In this document: one piece after another, positions 1 to 9,653 of the stretch
Position numbering within the stretch: position 1 is the first letter of the stretch
Layout: each line of letters begins with the position of its first letter
Origin: CAYUZU01 sp964448675
GTDB lineage: Bacteria > Planctomycetota > Phycisphaerae > UBA1845 > Fen-1342
Direction of reading: 5' to 3'
Length of the DNA: 64,000 nt
NCBI GenBank assembly: GCA_964448675.1
Contig: CAYUZU010000014.1
Location: forward strand, 56,895-120,894
The notes under the pieces: generated by a model
Seen by the model: only the letters and a program-made list of their open reading frames with translations
Told to the model about the DNA's origin: nothing
The model's database searches: none
Program-made: the position numbers and the translations under genes

Positions 1-1727
1 TGTTGCACTGGCTGAGCATCACCGTGCTGGCGGCGGCGGCGGCGTGGGGACTGACCATCATCGTGGCACGCCTGTTCGACCTGGCGGTGCCGGTGTGGCA
101 CGTAGGCTGGGCGGCGGCCGCGGCGGCCGTGGTCGGCGCGTTCGCGGCAACCTACCTGAGCCGGCCGACCGCGCTGCAGGCGGCGGTGGCGCTCGACGGG
201 GCGGCGGGGCTGAAAGAGCGGCTCAGTTCGGCGCTCGTGATGTATCGCAGCACTGATCCCTTCGCCCAGGCGGCGGTGCGCGACGCGGAGAAGACGGCCG
301 GGCACATTCACGTGCCCACGCACATCCGCCACGCGGCGCCGCAGTTGTGGCCGTGGTCGGCGGCGACGGTTTGTGCGGCGTTGCTGGTCGCGTGGCTGAT
401 GCCGACGGTGGGCCTGTTCGCGGCGGAGCCGGAGGACGACACGCGGCAGCTGCAGTCGCAGGCGCGGCAGGAACGGGCCGCGATCCAGGCGGAGTTCGAG
501 CAGCGCGCGGCGCGGATGAAGGAACTCGCGCAGCAGAACGAGAACCTGAAGGACCTGGCCGAGGACCTGATGGCGCCGCTGGAGATGCCGGAGGGGCCGT
601 CGCTCAAGCCGGAGGATGTGCGTGAGCAGGCGGTGCAGCGGCTGGACAACGTGAAGGACAAGCTCAAGCGCGAGCTGGAAGCGACGGAGCAGAGCGGGCT
701 GCGCGACCTGCAGCGGATGTTCAAGAAGCTGGACGAACCGGGCAACCAGGAAGCGAACGACAAGTTGAGCAAGGCGCTGGCGGACGGGGACTTCAAGGCC
801 GCCAAGGACGCGCTGGAGCAGATGGCGCGCGACATAGAAGAAGCTGCCAAGAATGCCAACGACCCCGAAGCGCAGCGCAAGCTGGCGGAGATGCAGCAGA
901 AGCTGCAGCGGCTGGCGGACCAGGTGGCGAAGCTGAGTGATACGCTCCGCATTCAGAAGGAGCTCGAGAACAAGGCCGGCATGAGCGAGGAGGAGGCCAA
1001 GAAGCTGCTCGACAAGCTGGCCAACATGGATCCGAAGCAACTCGAGAAGGAACTGCAGAAACAGCTCGGCGACAAGGGGATGACCAAGCAGCAGATTCAG
1101 CAGCTCGCCAAGAAGCTGCAGCAGAATCAGAAGGCGCAGAAGCAGTGCAAGAACCTGGCCAACGCGCTGGCCAAGGCGGCCCAGGCCTGCCAGCAGTGCC
1201 AGAGTCCCGGCAGCCAGGGGCAGGGCGCGGCGCAGGCGTCCAACGCGCTGTCCGATGCAGCGTCACAGCTGTCCGAGCTGGAGATGGCCGAGATGATGAT
1301 GAACGAGTTGCAGGCGCAGATGTCACAGCTCGAGCAGACCCGGCAGGACGTGTGCGAAGGCGGTATGTGCCAGGGCGAGCGGCCCGGCCCGGGGCAGGGC
1401 CAGGACAAGCCGGGCATGCAGGGGCCGAACTACGGCCGCGGCTTCGGCGAGCGGTTCGGCAAGGAGCGCACGGCCCACGACATGAAGGCGGAGAAGGCGA
1501 AGACGCGCTACGAAACGGGGACGGTCATCGGGCGGATGCTGGTCGAGGGGCCGCAGATTCGCGGCGATGCATCGGCCGAAGAGATCGCGGCGGCGATGGC
1601 CGAGGTGCGCGAGATGCTGGACAACGTCGAGCGTGAGGACGTGCCACGGCAATATCACAAGGCGCTGCGGGAGTACTTCGAGCGGTTGGCGGGGCTGATG
1701 CGGGAGCGGCAGGCGGCGGGAGATTAG
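1..1727 (+). CDS. Membrane-anchored coiled-coil protein, 5' end truncated by window
   Basis: The reading frame is open from the first base, so the true start may lie outside the window. About 574 residues are visible. Seen: two hydrophobic segments near the N terminus (about residues 5-20 and 30-48), a third at about 118-138, then a long Lys/Glu/Gln-rich helical region (about 145-460) that should form coiled coils, and a Gly/Gln-rich stretch before a charged C-terminal helical part. It ends 33 bases before the convergent dnaE stop. I recognise no catalytic motif. Similar layouts occur in large hypothetical membrane proteins next to MoxR/vWA clusters in Planctomycetota, but that link cannot be tested here because the upstream neighbours are missing. 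Confidence 0.75.
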   Translation, partial: LHWLSITVLAAAAAWGLTIIVARLFDLAVPVWHVGWAAAAAAVVGAFAATYLSRPTALQAAVALDGAAGLKERLSSALVMYRSTDPFAQAAVRDAEKTAGHIHVPTHIRHAAPQLWPWSAATVCAALLVAWLMPTVGLFAAEPEDDTRQLQSQARQERAAIQAEFEQRAARMKELAQQNENLKDLAEDLMAPLEMPEGPSLKPEDVREQAVQRLDNVKDKLKRELEATEQSGLRDLQRMFKKLDEPGNQEANDKLSKALADGDFKAAKDALEQMARDIEEAAKNANDPEAQRKLAEMQQKLQRLADQVAKLSDTLRIQKELENKAGMSEEEAKKLLDKLANMDPKQLEKELQKQLGDKGMTKQQIQQLAKKLQQNQKAQKQCKNLANALAKAAQACQQCQSPGSQGQGAAQASNALSDAASQLSELEMAEMMMNELQAQMSQLEQTRQDVCEGGMCQGERPGPGQGQDKPGMQGPNYGRGFGERFGKERTAHDMKAEKAKTRYETGTVIGRMLVEGPQIRGDASAEEIAAAMAEVREMLDNVEREDVPRQYHKALREYFERLAGLMRERQAAGD

Positions 1728-1760
1728 TCGTTCGGCGGGTGGCCCCGCGCTATGCACGGC

Positions 1761-4700
1761 TCACAGCGCCGCGGCGCCGCGTGTGCTGGTGGCGACGGCG
1801 CCGCGGTGGCCGCAGCAGAGTACGCCGGCGACGCCGTCGATTGCTTCGATGTTGGCCAGCAGGGCGGCGTCGGGCTCGATCGTGCCGGGGTCGCGCACTT
1901 TGACGGTCGCGGCCCAACCCTCCTCGGACTGTACCTCGAGATACAGCGGACAATTGCCGCGGTGCTGGCGACAGATGTCGCGCAGCGCCGCCAGGTCCAC
2001 CGGCGTCGGCGTGCCGTTGCGCAGCCGAATCACCACCTCGCGAGAATAAAGCCGCCGCGCCAGTTCGTGCGGGACGACCTTCTCGGCGCGGATCGCCGGC
2101 TGCTCCTTGCGGCGGTCGACAGCGCCTTCGACAAAGACGATGGCGTCGGGCTTCAGCGCGGGCAGCGCCTCTTCCTGCTGGTCGGGAAAGACGATGACCT
2201 CGGTCGAGCCGGCGAAGTCCTCGAGCATGGCAATCGCGAGGCGTTTGCCGGCGGAGCGGCCGTTGCGGATCATCACGCGCCGCAGATTCGTAACCAGCCC
2301 GCCGATGAGAACCTGGTGGCCATCGGGCAGGCGGCCGAGCTCGGACGTGTCGCAGTTGCTGAACTTCTGCACCAGGTCCTTGTACTCGGTAAGCGGGTGC
2401 TTGGTGATGTAGAAGCCCAGCGTGGCCTTCTCGTACGCCAGCATTTCGGCGTCGGTCCACTCTTCTGTGCCGAGGTGCGGCGTGGGCTGGTCGCCGGCGA
2501 GCTGGTCGAACATGCTGAGCTGGCCGGCCTTCTTGTCGCGCTGGGTGGCCTGACCGAGTTCGATGGCCTTCTCGACGGCGTTCATCAGCGCCTTGCGCAT
2601 CGCACCGGTGCAATCGAACGCACCGGCCTTGATGAGAGCCTCGATGACGCCCTTGTTGACCAAGCCGAGGTCCACGCGCTCACAGAAATCGAAGATGTCG
2701 CGAAACGGGCCGCCCTGATCGCGGGCGTGGATGATCGCCTCGACCGCGCGGTGCCCCACCCCGCTGATCGCCGCCAATCCGAAGCAGATCTCGCCGCGGA
2801 GTTTCGCACCTGTCTGATAGACAGGCGTGAAGGCGTCCTCGCTCTCGTTGATGTTGGGCGGATTGATGGGGATGCCGATGGAACCGTCGCGCTGCCGCAG
2901 CCGGCGACACTCGTCGAAGTAATCGGCAACCTTGTCGGTGTTGCCGCTCTCGAAGGTCAGCACGGCGGCCATGAACTCCAGCGGATAGTGCGTCTTGAGG
3001 TACGCGGTCTGGAACGCGACGACGGCATAGCCGGTGGAGTGGGCCTTGTTGAAGGCGTAGCCGCCGAACTTGAGGATGTCCTGGAAGACCTGCTCGGCCT
3101 TCTCGCGCGAGACGCCGTTGGCTTCGGCGCCGCTGAGGAAAGGCTCGTGCTCGGCCTCGATCATGGCCTCCTTCTTCTTGGAGATGGCCTTGGCGAGGCG
3201 GAACGCGCGGCGTAGCGGAATATCACCGACGCGATTGACGATGCGCGAGACCTGTTCCTGGTACACCATGATGCCGTGGGTTTCGCGCAGGACGTCGGTC
3301 ATGGCGGGATGGGCGGTGTTCCAGGTCTTGTGGCCGTGCTTGCGGCCGACGTACTCGTCGATGTACTCCATTGGGCCGGGGCGGAAGAGCGCATTGGCGG
3401 CGATGAGGTCCTCGATGCGGTTGGGGCGCATCTTCATCAGCACGTCGCGCATGCCGCCGGATTCAAACTGGAACACCCCCTTGGTCTCGCCGCGGGCGAG
3501 CGTCTCGTAGACCTGCTGGTCGGTGAGGTCGAGGCGGTCGAGGTCGATCGTGACGCCGTGGTGCTTCTCGACGAGTTCGCAGGCGCGCTGGATCTGTGAC
3601 AGCGTGCGCAGGCCCAGGAAGTCCATCTTCAGCAAGCCGATCTTCTCGACCGTCGGTCCCTCGAACTGGGTCGTGATGTCTTTGGAATCGGCCGGCTTGT
3701 GCAGTGGGACGAGCGTATCGAGCGGTACGTCGGCGATCACGACGCCCGCCGCATGCACCGAAGCATGGCGCGCCAGGCCTTCGATCCGCCGGCCGATGTC
3801 GATGACCTTGTGAATCGTCTTGTCCTGGTCGTAGAGGCGCTTCAGCTCGGGCTCGGCCTTCAGCGCCTTGTCGATGGTCATCTTGAGCTCTTCGGGCACG
3901 AGCTTCGCGACGCGATCCGCTTCGTCGAGGGGGACGTTGAGCGCGCGGCAGATATCGCGTATCGCCGCTCGGGCCTTGAGCCGGCCGAAGGTGATGATCT
4001 GCGCAACGTGGCCGTACTTCTCGCGGACGTAGTTGATCACGTCCTGGCGGCGGTCCTGGCAGATGTCGATGTCGATGTCGGGCATCTCGTCACGCTCGGG
4101 ATCCATGAAGCGCTCGAAATAGAGCCCGTAGTGCAGCGGGTCGACCTTGCTGATGCCCAGGCAGTAGCCGACGACCGTGCTGCACCCGCTGCCGCGCGCA
4201 ACCGACAGGATGTTGTTTTGCCGGGCGTAGTTGACAAAGTCCCAGACGATCAGGAAATAGCCGCTGAAGCCCTTGCCCTTGATGACGTCGAGCTCGTAGT
4301 CAATGCGCTCACGGAGCTCGTCGCCGATCTCGCCGTAACGCTCCCGCGCGCCGTCGTACACCAGTTCGCGAAGGTAGTCGTCGGCCGACTTGCCGGGTGG
4401 CGTATCAAATACGGGGGCATAACGCTTGGTGAAGTCGAACTCGAGATCACACATCTCGGCGATGCGCACGGTGTTCTCGAGGGCCTCGGGATACTCCGGC
4501 AGGGCCGCGGCCATTTCCTCGGCCGACTTGAGGTAGAACTGGTCGGTCTCGAACTTGAACCGGTTCTCCTCATCCACGCGTGACCGTGTGGAAATGCAGC
4601 ACAACACGTCGTGGGCCTCGACGTCATCGTGCGTGAGATAGTGCACGTCGTTGGTGGCGATCGTCCCCACGCCGAGGCGATTGGCGATCGCGGCCAGTTC

Positions 4701-5288
4701 CGGATTGGTGTCGTGCTGCTCCTGCAGGCCGTGATTCTGGAGCTCGATGAAGAAACGGTCGGGGCCGAAGATGTCGAGATAGAGTTCGGCGATCTCCCGG
4801 GCCGTCTTCGCATCATGACGCAGCAGGGCCTGCGGCACCTCACCGCCCAGGCAGGTGCTGGTGCAGATCAGCCCCTCGGCGTGCTCGCGCAGCACTTCCT
4901 TGTCGATTCTCGGCTTGTAGTAGAACCCCTCGGTGTAGCCGATGCTGGTGAGCTTCATCAGATTGCGGTAGCCCGCCAGGTTCTGCGCGAGCAACAGCAG
5001 GTGATAGCTGGCCTCGCCCAGGCCGCGGGCCTCGCGCGAGCGGCGGTCGCCGGGGGCCATGTACACTTCGCAGCCGATGATGGGCTTGATGCCGGCGGCG
5101 GTGGCGGCGGTGTAGAAATCGATGGCGCCGAAGAGGTTGCCGTGATCGGTCACGGCCACCGCCGGCATCTGGAGTTCCTTGCAGCGGGCGACGAGATCCT
5201 TGATCCGGCAGGCGCCGTCGAGGAGCGAGTATTCGCTGTGCAGATGCAGGTGTACGAAGCTCGGTGCGCGGGCGATGGTCTGCGTCAT
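1761..5288 (-). CDS. dnaE: DNA polymerase III subunit alpha
   Basis: Replicative DNA polymerase of the C family, 1175 residues, the usual DnaE length. Seen: N-terminal PHP domain beginning with HLHLH at residues 13-17; palm-domain PDIDID catalytic aspartates near residue 403; the third catalytic aspartate region GLLKMDFLGL near 553; a helix-hairpin-helix region near 870-890; and an OB-fold (about 985-1070) before a short C-terminal region. The PHP and palm order marks DnaE rather than PolC. The ATG at 5288 is chosen because GGAGG lies about 11 bases upstream; an in-frame GTG ten codons earlier has no comparable site. It is convergent with the coiled-coil gene and transcribed alone. It acts in the cytoplasm at the replication fork. 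Confidence 0.97.
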   Translation of the reverse strand: MTQTIARAPSFVHLHLHSEYSLLDGACRIKDLVARCKELQMPAVAVTDHGNLFGAIDFYTAATAAGIKPIIGCEVYMAPGDRRSREARGLGEASYHLLLLAQNLAGYRNLMKLTSIGYTEGFYYKPRIDKEVLREHAEGLICTSTCLGGEVPQALLRHDAKTAREIAELYLDIFGPDRFFIELQNHGLQEQHDTNPELAAIANRLGVGTIATNDVHYLTHDDVEAHDVLCCISTRSRVDEENRFKFETDQFYLKSAEEMAAALPEYPEALENTVRIAEMCDLEFDFTKRYAPVFDTPPGKSADDYLRELVYDGARERYGEIGDELRERIDYELDVIKGKGFSGYFLIVWDFVNYARQNNILSVARGSGCSTVVGYCLGISKVDPLHYGLYFERFMDPERDEMPDIDIDICQDRRQDVINYVREKYGHVAQIITFGRLKARAAIRDICRALNVPLDEADRVAKLVPEELKMTIDKALKAEPELKRLYDQDKTIHKVIDIGRRIEGLARHASVHAAGVVIADVPLDTLVPLHKPADSKDITTQFEGPTVEKIGLLKMDFLGLRTLSQIQRACELVEKHHGVTIDLDRLDLTDQQVYETLARGETKGVFQFESGGMRDVLMKMRPNRIEDLIAANALFRPGPMEYIDEYVGRKHGHKTWNTAHPAMTDVLRETHGIMVYQEQVSRIVNRVGDIPLRRAFRLAKAISKKKEAMIEAEHEPFLSGAEANGVSREKAEQVFQDILKFGGYAFNKAHSTGYAVVAFQTAYLKTHYPLEFMAAVLTFESGNTDKVADYFDECRRLRQRDGSIGIPINPPNINESEDAFTPVYQTGAKLRGEICFGLAAISGVGHRAVEAIIHARDQGGPFRDIFDFCERVDLGLVNKGVIEALIKAGAFDCTGAMRKALMNAVEKAIELGQATQRDKKAGQLSMFDQLAGDQPTPHLGTEEWTDAEMLAYEKATLGFYITKHPLTEYKDLVQKFSNCDTSELGRLPDGHQVLIGGLVTNLRRVMIRNGRSAGKRLAIAMLEDFAGSTEVIVFPDQQEEALPALKPDAIVFVEGAVDRRKEQPAIRAEKVVPHELARRLYSREVVIRLRNGTPTPVDLAALRDICRQHRGNCPLYLEVQSEEGWAATVKVRDPGTIEPDAALLANIEAIDGVAGVLCCGHRGAVATSTRGAAAL

Positions 5289-5390
5289 CTTTGCGGTTCC
5301 CTCCGCTCGAAAACTCACGCTGTGCGGATGCTACGGCAGCGGCCGCCCGGCTGCAATCGGGCGGGCACACCGTGCGCGTGGCGCAAGACC

Positions 5391-5430
5391 AAAAAGAAAC
5401 GGCCCGCAGCGCCGATTGCGCCGCAGGCCG
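5391..5430 (-). terminator. Intrinsic terminator of the PEP-CTERM gene
   Basis: Read on the minus strand, an approximately 13-bp GC stem (two G-U pairs) with a loop AATC is followed by TTTCTTTTT. It lies 25 bases beyond the stop of the PEP-CTERM gene and before dnaE begins, so it should end that transcript. Confidence 0.8.
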
Positions 5431-5454
5431 TGGTGAGGTCAGTTGGGCGTGCCG

Positions 5455-5988
5455 CTAGCGGCGGCGGAGGAACAGGAAGCCGAGGCTGACCAGGGCCAGC
5501 GCTGCGGGCTCCGGCACCGGCGTCGGGTAGAAGGCGACGCCGAAGAAAGACAACTCGTCGGGGTTGACGTTGTAGACGCTGAAAGTGGCCGTCTCGCCCT
5601 GACCGACAGGGTCGCTATAGAAGAACAGGTCGATGGTCGCACCGATGGCGTCGTTGTCGACGGCCCACGTGAGCGGGCTCTGGCTGCTGGTCGGCTCATT
5701 CGGGGGCTCGACGACCCAGTCGACGTTGGAGATATCCTGCGTGCCGTTGGGGTCGAAGATCTCGAAATGGAAATCGCCCCAGGGCTCGGTCCCGGTGTTG
5801 GTGACCTCGACGTTCACCCAGCCGGCCCACGGAGCGTCATCTTCGTGAACGAATTCGACGACGATCCCGTCGCCCGCGCCGGCCATGGAGCCAGTCCACG
5901 AGAAGTCGTGCGCCCAGACTGGAACCGCACACGTTGCCGCGATAATGATCGTCGCAAGATACGTTCCCCGGCGTGCTTTCAAGCTCAT
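5455..5988 (-). CDS. PEP-CTERM sorting domain protein
   Basis: Secreted protein of 177 residues. Seen: a signal peptide (about residues 8-26, ending in VPVWA), a beta-rich middle with no catalytic signature, and a C-terminal PEP-CTERM tail: VPEP, a hydrophobic helix, and a final RRR. PEP-CTERM tails are recognised by exosortase/EpsH-type systems and direct proteins to the envelope or exopolysaccharide; no exosortase gene is in this window. The start follows an AGGAAGGAG ribosome site. The gene has its own terminator and appears monocistronic. Its function beyond export and sorting is unknown. Confidence 0.85.
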   Translation of the reverse strand: MSLKARRGTYLATIIIAATCAVPVWAHDFSWTGSMAGAGDGIVVEFVHEDDAPWAGWVNVEVTNTGTEPWGDFHFEIFDPNGTQDISNVDWVVEPPNEPTSSQSPLTWAVDNDAIGATIDLFFYSDPVGQGETATFSVYNVNPDELSFFGVAFYPTPVPEPAALALVSLGFLFLRRR

Positions 5989-6494
5989 GCTTCTTAGACT
6001 CCTTCCTGTGGTTTTGTCGTACCATGCGTCCAGCGCACCCGCACGACCGAGCGCTCGGGATCGCCTCCTGTCGGCTTCTATGTTGCCTGGAAGGCGAAAA
6101 TCAAGTTTCGGTACTAGAAAAAGCTAAAAAAGCCCCGTGCGCGCTTCTACGGAATCGACTTCGGTCGCCCGCGTGATTCAGCCCCGAAACGCGGCGGGTT
6201 CCCGAACCGCGGCGCTCGGATTTTCGCCGGATTGTTTCACGTGGGCTTGTGGGCCGGCCGATCAATAGGACGGCACTAAAGCAACGCCGACTCACGGCAC
6301 TGGTGGGCCGGCGGGCGAGCAGGGGCGGGCGTACGCGTGGGTTCGGCCCGCCGCGAGAACAGGGGCAGACCGGGGTTTGACTCCTTCCCGCGCCAGGTCC
6401 AGGGGACCGTCACCGCACCTGCGACATCTGATCATTTGCGCATCAACGGCTTCCTGGTGATCGACCGCAAGGGCAGCAAGACGGAGACATTGGC
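5989..6494. other. Intergenic region between divergent genes
   Basis: About 506 bases between the PEP-CTERM gene (-) and the chemoreceptor gene (+). It must hold both promoters. An A-rich patch lies at 6111-6133. I see no convincing small gene, RNA or repeat. Confidence 0.6.
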
Positions 6495-8468
6495 ATGTTC
6501 AGCAATCTGACGATCGGGAAACGAATCGCGGGCGGGTTCTGCGTGGTGCTCGCGTTTCTGGTGGCAGTCGTGGGGCTGGCGTACTTCGGGGTGGGCAACA
6601 TCGTCCAGGATGCCGACGAGGTCATCGTCGGCAACAAGCTGGATGGCGAGATGGCCCAGAAGGAAGTGGATCACCTGAACTGGGTCAACGCCGTCAGCGC
6701 GCTGCTGACCGATGACGAGGTAACGAAGCTGGACGTGCAGCTTGACCCGCACAAGTGTGCGTTCGGGCAATGGCTATACGGGGAGGAGCGCCAAGCGGCC
6801 GAAGCGCGGATCCCGAGCCTGAAGTCACTGCTGGCGGAAATCGAGCAGCCGCATGCCGACCTGCACGCGTCGGCGGGCAAGATTGAGAAGGTCTACCAGA
6901 AGGCGGACGTGGCGCTGGGGAATTTCCTGCGTGAGAAGAAGACGGATCACCTGGCCTGGGCCCACAAGGTCAAGGACGTCCTGGTGGACGAGTCGCTGAC
7001 GGAAGTTCAGGCGGAGATGGACCCGAAGCAATGCAGTCTCGGCAAGTGGATGGACTCGCCGGAGGTGGCCCAGCTCAAACAGGAATACCCGGCGTTTGCG
7101 GCGGAGCTGGCCAAGGTGGTCCAGCCGCACGACGAGCTGCACAACAGCGCGCGGGAGGTGGATCGGCTGGTCAAGGAAGGCAAGCGCGAGGAAGCCAAGC
7201 AGTTCTACATGACCAAGACCAAGCCGCTGGCATACGAGTGCCTGGATGCCATCGATCACGTCCTGGCGTGGCAGGATTCGCAGATGGAAGGGCTGCAGCA
7301 GGCGAACGCCATCTTCGCACAGGAAACCAAGCCGGCGCTGCAGACCGTGCAGCAGTTGCTCAACGATGTGCGCAAGGAAGTCAAGAGCAACGTGATGACC
7401 GACGAGGTCATGCTGAGCCACGCGCGAGGCACACAGCGCAACGTCTCTCTGGTCGGCCTGGTCGCGGTGCTGCTGGGGACGGTGCTGGCGGTGCTGATCG
7501 CGCGCAGTCTTGTCAAGGTCGTGATGCGCCTGACCTTGGCGCTGGATGAAGGCGCCAACCAGGTCAACGACGCCGCGGGGCAGGTGTCTTCGGCGTCGCA
7601 GTCGCTGGCCGAGGGGGCGAGCGAGCAGGCTTCGTCGCTGGAAGAGACGTCGAGCGCGCTCGAGGAGCTCTCGGCGATGACGCAGACCAACGCACAGAAC
7701 GCCAACGAGGCCAACCAGTTGGCTTCTGATGCGCAGGGTCTGGCGAACGAGGGTGATCGCACCACCGAACAGCTGAATAACGCGATGACGGCGATCAACG
7801 AATCGTCGGACAAGATCAGCAAGATCATCAAGGTGATCGAAGAGATCGCGTTCCAGACCAACCTGCTGGCGCTGAATGCCGCGGTCGAGGCGGCCCGGGC
7901 CGGCGAGCACGGCAAGGGCTTCGCCGTCGTGGCCGAGGAAGTGCGCAACCTGGCGCAGCGGGCGGCCGGTGCGGCGGGCGAAACGACGCAACTGATCGAG
8001 GATTCGGTCACGCGGGCGCGCGAGGGTGCCGACGTGGCCGGCAAGGTGGGCGAGTCGCTGAGCACGATCGCGAAGTCGGTCACGAAGGTGTCTGAGCTGA
8101 TCGATGGCATCGCCCGCGCCAGCGGCGAGCAGGCCAGCGGCCTGAACCAGATCAACGAGGCGGTTTCGCAGATGGACAAGGTTACCCAGGCGAACGCGGG
8201 TGGTGCCGAGGAAGCGGCGTCAGCGGCCGAACAGCTGAGCGCGCAGTCGCAGAACGTCAAGGCGATGGTGGACGAACTCGTATCGCTGGCCGGCGGCAAC
8301 GTGAAGAGCAAGGCCGCCGCAGCCGTGCAGGCCTATCATCCGTCGCAGCCGCAGCGAAAGCCAAGACCGCAGCCGAAGAAGGAAGCGCAGCCGGTGGCGG
8401 CCGGGTCGCAGGAGCACGCGGCCGGTGGCGACCACGCTTACCAGAATAACGATTTCTCCGATTTCTGA
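6495..8468 (+). CDS. Methyl-accepting chemotaxis protein with tandem extracytoplasmic CZB domains
   Basis: Chemoreceptor of 657 residues. Seen: TM1 at about 10-31; two zinc-binding CZB-like modules (about 55-125 and 135-210), each with a His near DHL(N/A)W, a Cys (HKCAFGQW, KQCSLGKW) and a later His pair (QPHADLH, QPHDELH); TM2 at about 318-338; a short HAMP-like linker; and the conserved signalling hairpin with EEIAFQTNLLALNAAVEAAR near 445-475. The CZB modules lie between the two TM helices, so they should face the periplasm, whereas most described CZB domains are cytoplasmic. The tail is Pro/Lys/Gln rich and has no NWETF-type CheR pentapeptide. The start has GGAG eight bases upstream. No other chemotaxis genes are nearby. 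Ligand is inferred to be zinc- or hypochlorite-related; not proven. Confidence 0.93.
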   Translation: MFSNLTIGKRIAGGFCVVLAFLVAVVGLAYFGVGNIVQDADEVIVGNKLDGEMAQKEVDHLNWVNAVSALLTDDEVTKLDVQLDPHKCAFGQWLYGEERQAAEARIPSLKSLLAEIEQPHADLHASAGKIEKVYQKADVALGNFLREKKTDHLAWAHKVKDVLVDESLTEVQAEMDPKQCSLGKWMDSPEVAQLKQEYPAFAAELAKVVQPHDELHNSAREVDRLVKEGKREEAKQFYMTKTKPLAYECLDAIDHVLAWQDSQMEGLQQANAIFAQETKPALQTVQQLLNDVRKEVKSNVMTDEVMLSHARGTQRNVSLVGLVAVLLGTVLAVLIARSLVKVVMRLTLALDEGANQVNDAAGQVSSASQSLAEGASEQASSLEETSSALEELSAMTQTNAQNANEANQLASDAQGLANEGDRTTEQLNNAMTAINESSDKISKIIKVIEEIAFQTNLLALNAAVEAARAGEHGKGFAVVAEEVRNLAQRAAGAAGETTQLIEDSVTRAREGADVAGKVGESLSTIAKSVTKVSELIDGIARASGEQASGLNQINEAVSQMDKVTQANAGGAEEAASAAEQLSAQSQNVKAMVDELVSLAGGNVKSKAAAAVQAYHPSQPQRKPRPQPKKEAQPVAAGSQEHAAGGDHAYQNNDFSDF

Positions 8469-8489
8469 TCCGACCTCCGATGCACCGGT

Positions 8490-8538
8490 GGCGGGTGGAA
8501 TGGGCGTTGCGGTGACGTCGGTTCCGCCCGCCCTTTTT
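8490..8538 (+). terminator. Intrinsic terminator after the chemoreceptor
   Basis: GGCGGGTGGAA (8490-8500) pairs with TTCCGCCCGCC (8522-8532) with a single G-U pair, followed by CTTTTT. It lies 22 bases after the stop codon. Confidence 0.85.
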
Positions 8539-8560
8539 CTGCGCCGGTACGGCCGCCGAA

Positions 8561-9499
8561 TCAGGCGTTCGCCGGGCGATCGCTTTGGGGGTCGGCTTCG
8601 CTATGGCCCTCGGGGTGGGCCGCCGCGTGATCGGCAGGCTCGATGTGGGAGATGACGTGGAGGTCGTCGGGCAGCGGCAGCGCGTGCAGGGCTTCCTCGA
8701 GTCGCGTGACGCGCACGTGGGCCTCGCGCGTCGAGACGTTGCCGGGGATCAGCACGTGCAGATCGACCCAGAGCTGATCATTCATGTGGCGGCAGCGCAG
8801 CTGGTGGAAGTCGGCAATGTGGCCAGCGTCCTTGTGACGCTGCAGCTCGGCGGCGAGCTGGTCGATCACCTGCGGGTCGACTTCATCCATCAGCCCGCCG
8901 ATCGCCTCGCGCAGCAGCCGCAGGCCGCTGACGAGGATCAACACGCCGATGACCAGGGCCGCGAGCGGATCGAAGAACGTGTGGCCGGTCAACATGACGA
9001 GGCCGACACCAACGATCGCGGCGAGGGTGGTGAGCACATCGGACAGGACGTGCTTGCCGTTGGCGACGAGGACGAGGGCGTTGTGCCGGCGACCGATGCG
9101 GACCAGGGCGGTGCCGAGCACGAGGTTGATTACGGCGAGGCCGCCAGAGACGGCCAGGCCGAACGCAAGGTTGGTCACTTCGACGCCGAAGAGCAGGCCG
9201 CGGCCGCCGCTCCAGAGGACCAGGAGGGCGGTGGCGGCGACGAGGGCGCCTTCGAAGCCGGCGGAGAAGTAGACGATGCGGCCGTGGCCGTAGGGGTGGG
9301 CAACATCGGCCGGACGGCTGGCGTACCAGAGGCTGAACGCGGCGAGGCCGGTGGCGACGCCGTGGACGACGGATTCGGCGGCGTCGGAAAAGATGGCGGC
9401 GCTGTGCGTTACAAGATAGGCCGTGACCTTGCCGGCGAGCATGACGACGGCGGTCGCGAGACTGACAAGCATGGCGATCTGGCGGGGATCGCGTTTCAT
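8561..9499 (-). CDS. Cation diffusion facilitator family transporter
   Basis: Inner-membrane divalent metal exporter of the CDF family, 312 residues. Seen: about six TM helices; metal-site regions FSDAAES in TM2, HPYGHGR in the TM2-TM3 loop, and HVLSD in TM5; and a cytoplasmic C-terminal domain (about 210-300). The rather His-rich tail may help bind metal. The family exports Zn, Mn, Fe or Co by proton antiport; the substrate cannot be read with certainty. The ATG at 9499 is chosen because CGGAG lies upstream and the hydrophobic N terminus begins directly after it; the open frame further upstream is Arg/Pro/Ser-rich noise. It is convergent with the chemoreceptor gene and probably monocistronic. 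Confidence 0.93.
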   Translation of the reverse strand: MKRDPRQIAMLVSLATAVVMLAGKVTAYLVTHSAAIFSDAAESVVHGVATGLAAFSLWYASRPADVAHPYGHGRIVYFSAGFEGALVAATALLVLWSGGRGLLFGVEVTNLAFGLAVSGGLAVINLVLGTALVRIGRRHNALVLVANGKHVLSDVLTTLAAIVGVGLVMLTGHTFFDPLAALVIGVLILVSGLRLLREAIGGLMDEVDPQVIDQLAAELQRHKDAGHIADFHQLRCRHMNDQLWVDLHVLIPGNVSTREAHVRVTRLEEALHALPLPDDLHVISHIEPADHAAAHPEGHSEADPQSDRPANA

Positions 9500-9653
9500 A
9501 ACCGGCTCCGAACATGCGGCCGGGGCGGGGCCGCCGGGCGCCACGATACGAGCAAGCGGAGCGGGATGCCAGCGTCCGGTACGTGGCCGCCGGCAGCGAC
9601 GGTGGGTTGGCCGGCGGGCCCGGGGTGGCGCGCGACATCCGCAGCGGGATGTA

